Origin: Gorillibacterium massiliense
GTDB taxonomy: Bacteria > Bacillota > Bacilli > Paenibacillales > NBRC-103111
Reading direction: 5' to 3'
DNA length: 64,000 nt
Assembly (NCBI RefSeq): GCF_000455485.1
Contig: NZ_CBQR020000161.1
Span: 1 to 64,000 of the forward strand
Part shown: piece by piece, positions 17,401 to 24,788 of the stretch
Position numbering within the stretch: position 1 is the stretch's first letter
How the letters are laid out: each line of letters opens with the position of its first letter
Notes under the pieces: generated by a model
Seen by the model: only the letters and a program-made list of their open reading frames with translations
The model's database searches: none
What the model was told of the DNA's origin: nothing
Translations under genes and position numbers: made by a program

Positions 17401-18443
17401 CCATTGACTATTTGCGGAATGTAATCGGTTTCAATGGGGTGGTTATGACAGACTGGCTGGCGTCGGCAACGGATATATCTACCAAAAGCTTGGGCGCGGG
17501 TTGCGATGTCATGGGAGGAGCCATGGCTTCAGGAACCGACTTCAATGCATTGATCGCTTCCGTAGGCTGGACGCGGTTGAATGAAGCGGTACGCAGAGTG
17601 TTGGATCTCAAGTTCAGGATGGGGCTTTTTGAGAATCCGTATGGAGATCCCGATTATCCGACCACGATTTGGCACAGTGAGGAAAGCAATAATATCGTCA
17701 ATGAAGCGGCGCGCCAATCACTCACCCTGTTGAAAAACAACGGCGTTCTGCCCCTTAAGCCGAATAATGGAGACACGATTGTCGTGGCGGGGCCGCGGGC
17801 GACCAGCGACGATATGGCCAACGACAATATTGCCAATGTCATTTGGCAATCGATTTACCACGATAATCCCGCTGCCAAAACTTATTTTCAGGGCATTAAG
17901 GATAGAGCGGGCACCGGCGTCAACGTCGTTTTGAATGATGCTACTCAAGCAAAGGCAGCCGTTGTGGTGATCGGCGAAAAAAGCTATACCCACGGTACGG
18001 AATGGCCGGACAAACAGATTACGTTTCCGGCTGACCAAGTAGCGCAGATCGACAAGTTCTATAACCGGGGCATACCCGTCATTGCCGTAGTCGTGATGCC
18101 GCGGCCTTATGTTTTGACAGACATTCTGAGCAAATGCGCTGCCGTTCTCGTCGTGTATCGTCCGGGGAATGGAGGAGGGCTGGCAACCGCCCAACTGCTG
18201 TTCGGCGATTACTTGCCGAAAGGCAAGCTGCCGTTCCAACTCCCCCGCTCGGTAGATCAGGTGGGAACGGATGTAATCACTAATCAGCTTGAGAAATGGG
18301 ATCTTCCATACGACCTCGGCGCCACGGAAGCGGAGCGGGCCGAAATACGCAATTATATCAACAACAACCAACCGGTTCCAACCAATTATGGCAATCCGCT
18401 GTTCCCGTATGGCTATGGGCTGCAAAATTTTAATCCCTCCTAA
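14403..18443 (+). CDS. Very large secreted GH3 glycosidase with CBM6, F5/8-type C and three chitobiase C-terminal-like modules
   Basis: The 1346-residue protein has a signal peptide ending near AHAA. Modules: CBM6 (32-155), CHB_HEX_C-like (160-238), an unrecognised beta-rich domain (239-338), CHB_HEX_C-like (340-419), F5/8-type C/CBM32 (423-549), CHB_HEX_C-like (555-636), a fibronectin-III-like segment (637-739), then a GH3 catalytic region (740-1346). GVVMTDWLAS places the predicted nucleophile at Asp1017; ITVKHWPSQG is the KH motif, and a GH3 C-terminal domain follows (LPKGKLPFQLPRS). GGAGG precedes the ATG. It lies 38 bp after the GH64 gene, so the two are probably cotranscribed and act together on beta-glucan; the exact specificity is not determined. 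Confidence 0.88.
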   Translation: MYKKKIMSMLLILVMVFTLIAGSWPAAHAATGDPGKIEAENYTAMFGIQTETCSEGGLDVGYVDNGDWMDYAVNVQTAGTYTVEFRVSSPYTGTQLQLLKGTDVLATATVPNTGGWQTWQTVTATVNLTAGNQTLRIFGLTNGWNLNWFSLTSAGTVQQVAAPTFTPAPGTYTSAQSVTLSSATSGATIKYTTDGSTPTAASPTYTGAINVTTTTTIKAIATKSGMTDSAVVTGAYVVNSSQTAVNVPVTGPYVQYLEIGLSPADLTGIASLKSQNAAINQTMRYNVGSTVTLGVNYMVEQRVVQFRTTDQNGNVLQGNPLTFTVNPNSAVSVDISDRPVAATPVFTPSAGTYVSTQTVTITSTTADAVIRYTTDGSTPTGASPVYTGPISVSQSTTVKAIATKSGTTDSAIGIADYVIAAAPVNLALNKNAVASSYIGAGTAAAAFDGNTGTRWESEFSDPQWIYVDLGANNTVTGLKLVWEAASAKSYKIQVSTDLNQWTDVYTQTNGPGGTENITLTPVTARYVKMSGTLRNTPYGYSLWEFEVYGQSTPLPPKVAAPAFTPAAGVYTSAQNVAITSASSGATIKYTTDGSTPTTASPTYTGPINVPVTTTIKAVAVKSGMTDSDIVSAAYTISAFRLLSPVNGQMVTTTRTPLLNWEAKAGTAKYEVWVNISRTDYDWNAAGNLLDRYTKVGEVTGTSFTAPSLVDRWTYKWYVIAIDGSGNRSQSAVGQFSVYLPYMEQVADGVNLVNGVRDLNKNGTIEPYEDWHNPISTRLDDLMSRMTNEEKLNQLFFSPDTLDNLNPLAGFVFSYGTTDFITDAQKKVASTQRLGIPIAFTGDKIHGWKTIFPTELGLAATRNLTLAWQVGDLQRREQKAWGFTGTLSPLAEVDTKVLYPRFQEGTGENADYSAAMVRAMIAGMQGGPEVNPKSIMITVKHWPSQGAGGEQSIVYDSTTIKWHMKTWYAAMDANAATVMPGYGGAPFLDPSGNGAGTSKPTIDYLRNVIGFNGVVMTDWLASATDISTKSLGAGCDVMGGAMASGTDFNALIASVGWTRLNEAVRRVLDLKFRMGLFENPYGDPDYPTTIWHSEESNNIVNEAARQSLTLLKNNGVLPLKPNNGDTIVVAGPRATSDDMANDNIANVIWQSIYHDNPAAKTYFQGIKDRAGTGVNVVLNDATQAKAAVVVIGEKSYTHGTEWPDKQITFPADQVAQIDKFYNRGIPVIAVVVMPRPYVLTDILSKCAAVLVVYRPGNGGGLATAQLLFGDYLPKGKLPFQLPRSVDQVGTDVITNQLEKWDLPYDLGATEAERAEIRNYINNNQPVPTNYGNPLFPYGYGLQNFNPS

Positions 18444-18488
18444 ATGCATTAAGCGCAGTTAAAGATGGAATGGCCGTATTGAAGAAGA

Positions 18489-18532
18489 GGGAGTCCCTAA
18501 AGCCATGAATTTGGCTCAGTGACTCCCTTTTT
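18489..18532 (+). terminator. Terminator after the GH3 gene
   Basis: GGGAGTC at 18489-18495 pairs with GACTCCC at 18521-18527 and is followed by TTTTT. The inner sequence AGCC/GGCT extends the stem with a small loop. Confidence 0.8.
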
Positions 18533-18713
18533 CTATTTCACCTGCTGCGGATCGCAAATGCATCCTTGATCAAAGAGATCGGGGTGGGCGGAGGCGAGAG
18601 ATCTCCTGGAGATTTTCTCTGCCGCAGCCCAGCCTTCTATCTCGTTGATCGACACTTCTGCGTTTCGCGCCGTTGAAGCTTAGCGGTCGGTCGTGCGAGC
18701 GAACTCACGATAG

Positions 18714-19511
18714 TTAATTCCCGACACTCTCATATTTGCTCAAGCCGATGCGGAATACGAGATAGGCCATTCCCACGCAATAGACTGCCACAAGCGGCCC
18801 AAAGAGGCCGATCCAGCCCCAGCTTTCCTTACCAAACAAATAGGCGGCGGGAAAGAAGCTGATAAATGCGAAAGGTACGATGGCCGAGATGAAGGCCTGC
18901 AGGCCGATGGAAAAGATCGAGATCGGGTACTTGGCAAAATCGGCGAAGGAGTGAACCATTAGCGGGAATGCGTTCCCCGACGATTTGATCCAGAATCCCG
19001 CACAGTTGGCGGCAAAATTGATGGCCACCCGTATGACAATGGCGGAGACGAACAGCACGATCCCCACGACGATTTTCCCTGTTGTCCATTTGATATCGAT
19101 ATGGCCCAAGGACTGGCCGATGATGACCAGGCCAAGGATGATGTTGCCGATGCCGTTCATCCCAATGCCGGTGGTGAAAATTTGCAGCGCCGTCGGCATC
19201 GGTCGAAGCAGATAGCGGTCCAGTTCTCCCATGTTGACCAGGCGAGTAAGCCTCCAGGTCCCTTCGAAGAATAAGGACCCTACTCCTTCCGTAAAAAAGA
19301 CCATGGCGTACATGAAGGTCACTTCCCAGAACTTCCAACCGTTGATATCGGGGATTCGCTGATAAACCACCCACAGAAAAATAAAGCCGAGCAGTTGGGT
19401 CAAGACGGCGGCGCCGATCATGATGAAGAAATCCGCCTGATATTCTAGAATTGCTCTCAGCTGTTGGGTGAACAAACGCCTGTACAAGAACAGGCCGCGT
19501 CGAAGCCTCAT
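18714..19511 (-). CDS. ABC-2 type permease, DUF990 family (second permease)
   Basis: The 265-residue membrane protein has about six transmembrane segments. The pattern NMGELDRYLLRPMPTALQIF is typical of the COG3694-type permeases that pair with a COG4587-type permease and a COG4586 ATPase. It is the last gene of a three-gene operon read leftward. Such exporters are uncharacterised; export of a lipid, peptide or antibiotic is possible. The 15-bp gap to the preceding permease supports cotranscription. Confidence 0.85.
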   Translation of the reverse strand: MRLRRGLFLYRRLFTQQLRAILEYQADFFIMIGAAVLTQLLGFIFLWVVYQRIPDINGWKFWEVTFMYAMVFFTEGVGSLFFEGTWRLTRLVNMGELDRYLLRPMPTALQIFTTGIGMNGIGNIILGLVIIGQSLGHIDIKWTTGKIVVGIVLFVSAIVIRVAINFAANCAGFWIKSSGNAFPLMVHSFADFAKYPISIFSIGLQAFISAIVPFAFISFFPAAYLFGKESWGWIGLFGPLVAVYCVGMAYLVFRIGLSKYESVGN

Positions 19512-19526
19512 CTTTATTCCCTCCGC

Positions 19527-20333
19527 TTATCCGCCGTGAATCGTAATTTTTTTAATCGCATGGGTCCACAAAAACTTCCCGGCAAACCAGAGGACAACCG
19601 CCCAAAAAAGCTGGATGCCGATCATCTGCAGCGCCTCACTGGCAGAAAGTCCATTCATGTAAATACGGGTAGGCGTATAGATGATGCTTTGAAACGGCAA
19701 AACCATCGCCAGCTTTTCCAGCCAATGGGGGAAGAAGGAAAGGGGGACGAGTGCGCCGGACAATAAATTGGTGATGGCCGCCCGCGCCCATACTAACCCG
19801 ACAGACCCCGTTGTCCAGAAGCACAGCAATCCGGTCAAGTACACGACTCCAAATTTGACGAGGATCGATAAGGCCAAACTTACGACAAATAATAACCAGG
19901 TCGCCAGACGATCCGGCACCATGATACCGACTGTCGCAATCAGCAGCAGGCTGACAAAAAGCGCGCTGAACAAACCCTCCACCAGACAGGAACCGAGGGT
20001 CTCGGATAGCCTTGCCTTCTGATAATCGACGGGTTTAATCAAATCCATCGCCACGCCGCCATCGAGAATATCCCTTGAGATTTTAAATTCGCTGTTGATG
20101 GATAAGAGAGAATTAGCCAAAAACGTAATGACGATGTATGCCTTCATCTGGTCCCACGTGTAACCGGCGAGGACATCCCTACCTCCATAGATTGCCTTCC
20201 ATAGAAAATACATGGAAAAGAGACCGACGAAGGCGTTCAGCATGTTCATGAAATAGGCCAGCCGGTAGGAAAAGGTGTTTTGCATGGAACGGTTGGCGAT
20301 GGTGACGTATTTTTTGACGCCGCTCACCCTCAT
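19527..20333 (-). CDS. ABC-2 type permease, DUF990 family (first permease)
   Basis: The 268-residue integral membrane protein has six predicted segments and the motif INSEFKISRDILDGGVAMDLIKPVDYQKARLSETLG, the hallmark placement of COG4587 permeases. Its start overlaps the stop of the ATPase gene at 20333, indicating translational coupling. It would form a heterodimeric channel with the downstream permease, energised by the upstream ATPase. Confidence 0.85.
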   Translation of the reverse strand: MRVSGVKKYVTIANRSMQNTFSYRLAYFMNMLNAFVGLFSMYFLWKAIYGGRDVLAGYTWDQMKAYIVITFLANSLLSINSEFKISRDILDGGVAMDLIKPVDYQKARLSETLGSCLVEGLFSALFVSLLLIATVGIMVPDRLATWLLFVVSLALSILVKFGVVYLTGLLCFWTTGSVGLVWARAAITNLLSGALVPLSFFPHWLEKLAMVLPFQSIIYTPTRIYMNGLSASEALQMIGIQLFWAVVLWFAGKFLWTHAIKKITIHGG

Positions 20334-21367
20334 TAGACGACACCCCGTTCCTCGGTCGCCATCTCCGCCAAGTCCAGCTCGCCGGCATAGACTCGCCGGA
20401 TGATCGTCTCGATGCTGGGCTCGTCGATGCGGAAGTCTACGACTTCGGCCAGCTTCATGATTTGGCCGGCTACCTCCCCGGCGGTGACGGCGAAGCGGTC
20501 GAAACTCACCGACACCTGGTTGCCGTCGGCTTCATGGGAGATAATGCCGGGGATTCCGTGAAGCGTATGGGCTAAAGCCGAGGCGGGCTTACCCAATTGG
20601 AAATGGAGGGTGCGCTCCCGGGCAAAGGCGTCCTTAACCGCTTGCAGCTCTCCGTCGTAGATGATTTTGCCATGGTCGATAATGACGAGTCGGCTACACA
20701 AATCTTCGATGTCGCCCAGATCATGAGTGGTCAGCATCACCGTAGTTCCCAGCTCGGCATTGATATGTTTGATGAATTTGCGGATTCGTTCCTTGACCGC
20801 AATGTCCAGTCCGATGGTCGGTTCGTCCAGGTAGACGATTTCCGGATTATGTAAGAGAGACGCGGCCAAATCGGCACGCATGCGTTGACCGAGGGAAAGC
20901 TTGCGCCCCGTAAGATGGATGTATTCATCCAATTCCAGCAGCTTGGTGAACGTTTTCATGTTTTCCCGGTAGACGCCGTCGGGTATTTCGTAGATGTCTT
21001 TCAATAGGGAGAAGGATTCCGCTACGGGTATGTCCCACCATAGCTGAGTCCGCTGTCCGAACACCGCTCCGATTTTCCCGGCGTTCTCCATCCGTTTCTT
21101 ATGCGGATCGATCCCGTTTACGCGGACGGCTCCGGAGGTGGGAACTAAGATACCCGTAAGCATTTTAATCGTCGTGGACTTGCCCGCCCCGTTGGGCCCG
21201 ACGTAAGCCACCGATTCTCCTTTTTCGATGGTCAGATTGATGCCATCAACCGCCTGTTTGTCCCGGTACTGCTGGGTAAAGAAATGTTTGACCGCTCCCT
21301 TAAGGCCAGGCTGTTTGATCGCCTGACGGAAAACTTTCGTTAAGCCCGACACCTCAATTTGACTCAT
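20333..21367 (-). CDS. ABC transporter ATPase, COG4586 type
   Basis: The 344-residue protein has Walker A GPNGAGKST, the variant signature LSLGQRMRADLA (typical for this subgroup instead of LSGGQ), Walker B IVYLDEPTIGLD, and the switch His in TTHD. The N-terminal part around FFTQQYRDKQAVDGI and the C-terminal 80-residue extension are characteristic of the DUF990-associated ATPases. It heads the operon with the two permeases. Confidence 0.9.
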   Translation of the reverse strand: MSQIEVSGLTKVFRQAIKQPGLKGAVKHFFTQQYRDKQAVDGINLTIEKGESVAYVGPNGAGKSTTIKMLTGILVPTSGAVRVNGIDPHKKRMENAGKIGAVFGQRTQLWWDIPVAESFSLLKDIYEIPDGVYRENMKTFTKLLELDEYIHLTGRKLSLGQRMRADLAASLLHNPEIVYLDEPTIGLDIAVKERIRKFIKHINAELGTTVMLTTHDLGDIEDLCSRLVIIDHGKIIYDGELQAVKDAFARERTLHFQLGKPASALAHTLHGIPGIISHEADGNQVSVSFDRFAVTAGEVAGQIMKLAEVVDFRIDEPSIETIIRRVYAGELDLAEMATEERGVV

Positions 21368-21458
21368 GTTAGGTTATCCCTCCGACAATGATCCGTTGCG
21401 GTTGCAGCGCCGCATGAAAACTTTACCAACCGCTTGTGAATATTTGCTCATTATAGCA

Positions 21459-21484
21459 CAAAAAAAATTCCGGTTGCCCGGAAT
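21459..21484 (-). terminator. Terminator after the YlmA-like gene, identical to one at 23279
   Basis: ATTCCGG-TTGC-CCGGAAT forms a seven-pair hairpin; on the minus strand it is followed by eight T residues. The same 26-bp sequence occurs at 23279-23304. Confidence 0.85.
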
Positions 21485-21505
21485 AAAAGATTTCATTCGA
21501 TTTTT

Positions 21506-22291
21506 CTAAACCATTGAATCCGTCGTACGCACGTACACGCGCTCTCCGTGCTTCTCGACCGTAACCGGCGCTTCGTAAAATTCGCTCAGTACCTCAGTGG
21601 TTAGGACGTCTTCGTTCTTTCCGCTTCGGATCACGGTGCCGTCGCGGATAAGCAGCACATGGGAAAACGCCGGTAGAATCTCCTCCGTATGGTGGGTGAC
21701 ATAGATTAAGGTCGGCGCCTCTGGGCTATCCGCCAACGTTTTGATGCTGGCCAGAAGCTTATCCCGGGAAAACAGATCAAGACCGTTGCACGGCTCATCC
21801 AGGATGAGAATGCGCGGTTTCGCCATCAGTGCCCGGGCGATGAGCAGTTTTTGCTTCTCACCTTGGGAGCAGGAGCGAAGTTCCCGGTCCCACAAGTGGG
21901 AGCAGCCCAGCGTATCCATCAGGGAGCGGGCAAGGGACAGATCCTCCTCGGTTATATCATCATAGAGGCCAATGGTCGCGTGCTTGCCGCTGATGACAAC
22001 ATATTGCGTCCGGTCGGAGGGGTACAGCTTTTCCTGCAGGGATGTACTGACCCAGCCGATTTCTTTGCGCAGCTCGCGAAGATCGACATCGCCGAACTGA
22101 TGTCCAAGTACTTCGATGGAGCCTTCCGTAGGCCAATAATAGCCGTTGATCAGGTTCAACAGGGTTGTCTTGCCGGAACCGTTGAGGCCAAGGAGTGCCC
22201 AGTGTTCACCAGGCGAAATTCGCCAGCTTACATCGTTTAGCAGGTTGCGCCCCCCTTGGCGAAATGTGGCGTGTTCAATTTGGATGACCAT
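21506..22291 (-). CDS. ABC transporter ATP-binding protein, YlmA-like
   Basis: The 261-residue stand-alone ATPase has Walker A GLNGSGKTTLL, signature RSCSQGEKQKLLIARAL, Walker B ILILDEPCNGLD and the switch His in YVTHHTEEI. It resembles B. subtilis YlmA and the ModF-type ATPases, including HWALLGLNGSGKT and LRKEIGWVS. I start it at the ATG at 22291; longer in-frame starts at 22342 and 22681 lack ribosome sites and would overlap the divergent AraC gene. No permease is adjacent, so the partner or role is unknown. Confidence 0.82.
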   Translation of the reverse strand: MVIQIEHATFRQGGRNLLNDVSWRISPGEHWALLGLNGSGKTTLLNLINGYYWPTEGSIEVLGHQFGDVDLRELRKEIGWVSTSLQEKLYPSDRTQYVVISGKHATIGLYDDITEEDLSLARSLMDTLGCSHLWDRELRSCSQGEKQKLLIARALMAKPRILILDEPCNGLDLFSRDKLLASIKTLADSPEAPTLIYVTHHTEEILPAFSHVLLIRDGTVIRSGKNEDVLTTEVLSEFYEAPVTVEKHGERVYVRTTDSMV

Positions 22292-22438
22292 GGACCGCTC
22301 GATCTCCTCTCTCTGGTGATAGGGTGGGAGTTTTTTATCCATTATAGCGAATGTGTGCTGTGAAGTCGTCGCGATTAGTGCTGCGACCGAGCAACAATTG
22401 CTATTTTCATTTGTTATAATGGCTTCAGGTGAAGAGAC

Positions 22439-23254
22439 ATGGAAATGAAAATCGAAACCGAATGGGTCGAGCTTTGGCAGGGAAGCGCCAATTTTAAAAA
22501 CCTTCCCCATAAACATGATGACTGGATGCAGGTTACACTGCCGATCAAAGGGATATGCCATTTTACTCGGGAAGCGCGGAATTGCGGTTTGGAGCAGGGG
22601 AGCGGTTTGCTGCTGCCTCCGGGGACACAGCATCATTTTCATCTTGGCGCCCAGGATTCCGTTATTATTTTGAAAGTGCATGAAAAGGGTATCGGCAACA
22701 TGGCCGCGTTAGAGCCGCAATTCGGTAGGAGACTGGAGTATGAAATTTGCCAGCCCTTCGCGACGGAGGACATTGTCGGCCGTTTTCGCCATTGGATGCA
22801 AACGCTGCTGCAAGGCCAATCCCTGGCAGATCCGCTTTCCGTTCAGGAAGTGGAATACGATGTCATTGCCTACTTGGGCGAATGGCTGGGGATTGAGGCG
22901 AAGGAAGCGAAGCCGCTAATCTCTGCGTCATCGGGGAAGATGGACCCTCATCTTCAGAGGGCGCTCACGTTCATACAGGATTGCTACAAAAATACCGTCA
23001 GTATCGACCAACTGGCGGTGATCGCCCATCAAAGCCGGTTTCATTTCATTCGCTCCTTTCGGGATGCCACCGGAACAACGCCGTATCAGTATGTATTGAA
23101 GCTGCGTATCACGGAGGCGATGAACCGTTTGCGTAGCACGGAGGCAACGATCGGACAGATTAGCGCGGAGCTTGGGTTTTCAAGTCCGAGTCAATTCCAC
23201 CGGGCATTCCGGAAGTTGACTGGATCGACGCCTCAAGCCTACCGGCATCATTGA
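22439..23254 (+). CDS. AraC family transcriptional regulator
   Basis: The 271-residue protein has an N-terminal cupin (LPHKHDDWMQVTLPIKG, LLLPPGTQHHFHL) and a C-terminal AraC helix-turn-helix pair (about 170-271, with ISAELGFSSPSQFHRAFRKLTGSTPQAYR). It is divergent from the YlmA-like ATPase gene, which it may control. A TATAAT box at 22415-22420 sits just upstream of the start. Confidence 0.88.
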   Translation: MEMKIETEWVELWQGSANFKNLPHKHDDWMQVTLPIKGICHFTREARNCGLEQGSGLLLPPGTQHHFHLGAQDSVIILKVHEKGIGNMAALEPQFGRRLEYEICQPFATEDIVGRFRHWMQTLLQGQSLADPLSVQEVEYDVIAYLGEWLGIEAKEAKPLISASSGKMDPHLQRALTFIQDCYKNTVSIDQLAVIAHQSRFHFIRSFRDATGTTPYQYVLKLRITEAMNRLRSTEATIGQISAELGFSSPSQFHRAFRKLTGSTPQAYRHH

Positions 23255-23278
23255 ACTGGAGGATAGGATAGCGCATTG

Positions 23279-23310
23279 CAAAAAAAATTCCGGTTGCCCG
23301 GAATTTTTTC
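23279..23310. terminator. Bidirectional terminator between AraC gene and small hypothetical
   Basis: It has the same hairpin as at 21459, with an A-run on the left and a T-run on the right, so it can serve both convergent genes. Confidence 0.87.
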
Positions 23311-23677
23311 ATTTTTTTCTCTTTCTTTCGGCGATTTCAGCGGCTACCACGAAGGCCAAATCTTCATTGCCGTATAGAGAAAGCACGCCGAGCAATGTTT
23401 CATCGGGGATGTCTCCCGCTTCCTCCTTCGGTACGGTAAGCTCCATCGCCTGGGTTAATGCAGCGTTTTCTCCCTGGGAGGGATACGCCTTTTTGTATAA
23501 TTCATAAGGATCTTTTTCGTGATTAATGCACCACTGGGCAAATACGAGGATCATCATTTGCTCGTCTTTTTGATAGTTGCGGACGATTTGATTTTCTAAT
23601 TCTTTGCGTTGGTTCCGGCTCTCCCGGTCTGCGTAGGGATCGTCGTTGAATTCAGGATAATCGTCATGTTGGCGCAT
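23309..23677 (-). CDS. Conserved hypothetical acidic protein
   Basis: The 122-residue soluble protein is one I do not recognise. I start it at the ATG at 23677, ten bases after AAGGAG. The N terminus is hydrophilic and charged (residues 1-35), followed by a mostly helical segment with MMILVFAQWCINHEKDPYELYKKAYP and a short C-terminal basic tail. No signal or membrane segment is seen. It is isolated between a terminator and the LysR gene. Confidence 0.65.
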   Translation of the reverse strand: MRQHDDYPEFNDDPYADRESRNQRKELENQIVRNYQKDEQMMILVFAQWCINHEKDPYELYKKAYPSQGENAALTQAMELTVPKEEAGDIPDETLLGVLSLYGNEDLAFVVAAEIAERKRKK

Positions 23678-23751
23678 AATGGATAAACTCCTTGATAGAG
23701 GATTTATGGATTCATTATAGACTGAAAAAGCCCTTCGCATCTCTTCGTTAA

Positions 23752-24648
23752 TTAGAAAGTGGATACGGACTCCCCAAAGAATTTAATCACGAATTCCCGG
23801 AAATGGACAGCAGCTTCGGACAGATAGTGTTTCCGATTCCACGCGATCCCAAATGTTCGCTGGCACTCGGGATCCTTTATTTTTATCTGGACGGTATTTG
23901 GGTTAGAGGCTCTGTTGCCTAACGAGAGAGGGAGCGTGAAGGTAATGCCGAGTCCCATCTCGACAAGTGTCTGGATGGAGCTGGCCTCTTCGAGCTCGAA
24001 CGCGATATTGGGTTCAAAGCCTGCTATTCGGCAAAATCCATCCGTGATCTCCCGGAAGTTGGAGCTAGAGGATAACGTAATAAAGGGCTCGTTTGCAGCT
24101 TCAATCAGTGAAATACTTTCCCTGGAAGCAAAAGGATGCGATGCCGGAACCGTTAAGCATAATTCCTCTTTTGCCAAGACCAGCCACTCAATGTCCGGCC
24201 CCGTAACGGGTACTGTGGAAATGGAGAAATCGATAAGGGCGTTCTCCAACTCGCTTTGGATCTCCAGTGCGGAGCCTAATTGATGTTGAATAATGCGGAC
24301 ATGAGGATGAGATGTCAAGAACTCTTTGAGAAGCGTCGGCAAAATGTACGGGAGCGTAATCGAGATTGAAATGACGCCGTGTTCGAGCCCTGTCATGTCG
24401 ACAATCTCGCGTTCTCCCTCTTCCAGTTCCAAGAAAGCTCGTTCAACGCGGCGAAGGTAGGTTTTGCCGAAGGAGTTCAGCTTGATCCGTCTGCCTTCGC
24501 GTACAAACAAAGGAACGCCGAGCTTCTTCTCTAAACGCTGAATGGAATTACTTAGAGATGGTTGCGACACGTTCAATTCTTTGGCCGCTTTCGTGATATG
24601 CTCCAGCCTGGCGACTGCTTGGAAATATTTCAATTGAAGAAATTCCAT
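23752..24648 (-). CDS. LysR family regulator
   Basis: The 298-residue protein has an N-terminal winged helix (ITKAAKELNVSQPSLSNSIQRLEKKLG) and a standard periplasmic-binding-like effector domain. It is divergent from an MFS transporter gene, with a large perfect palindrome between them, so it very probably regulates that transporter. The effector is unknown. Confidence 0.92.
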   Translation of the reverse strand: MEFLQLKYFQAVARLEHITKAAKELNVSQPSLSNSIQRLEKKLGVPLFVREGRRIKLNSFGKTYLRRVERAFLELEEGEREIVDMTGLEHGVISISITLPYILPTLLKEFLTSHPHVRIIQHQLGSALEIQSELENALIDFSISTVPVTGPDIEWLVLAKEELCLTVPASHPFASRESISLIEAANEPFITLSSSSNFREITDGFCRIAGFEPNIAFELEEASSIQTLVEMGLGITFTLPLSLGNRASNPNTVQIKIKDPECQRTFGIAWNRKHYLSEAAVHFREFVIKFFGESVSTF

Positions 24649-24677
24649 GGGGGCAACTCACTCTCTTTATAACTTTC

Positions 24678-24700
24678 ATATGATAATTCCATTATCATAT
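24678..24700. promoter_or_regulatory. LysR operator candidate
   Basis: A perfect inverted repeat with 10-bp arms (ATATGATAAT and ATTATCATAT) around TCC lies midway between the divergent LysR and MFS genes. It contains the T-N11-A core expected of LysR recognition sites. Confidence 0.65.
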
Positions 24701-24788
24701 AAGTATTATACATAATAAAAATGCAATTATATAATGATCTGATATATAGAGAGAGCGTGATATTTGGATGTAAAGGAGAGCATTTGTC

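Noticed and set aside
22292-22681. N-terminal extension of the YlmA-like ATPase
   Set aside because: It has no ribosome site, overlaps the divergent AraC gene and its promoter, and does not match the family start.
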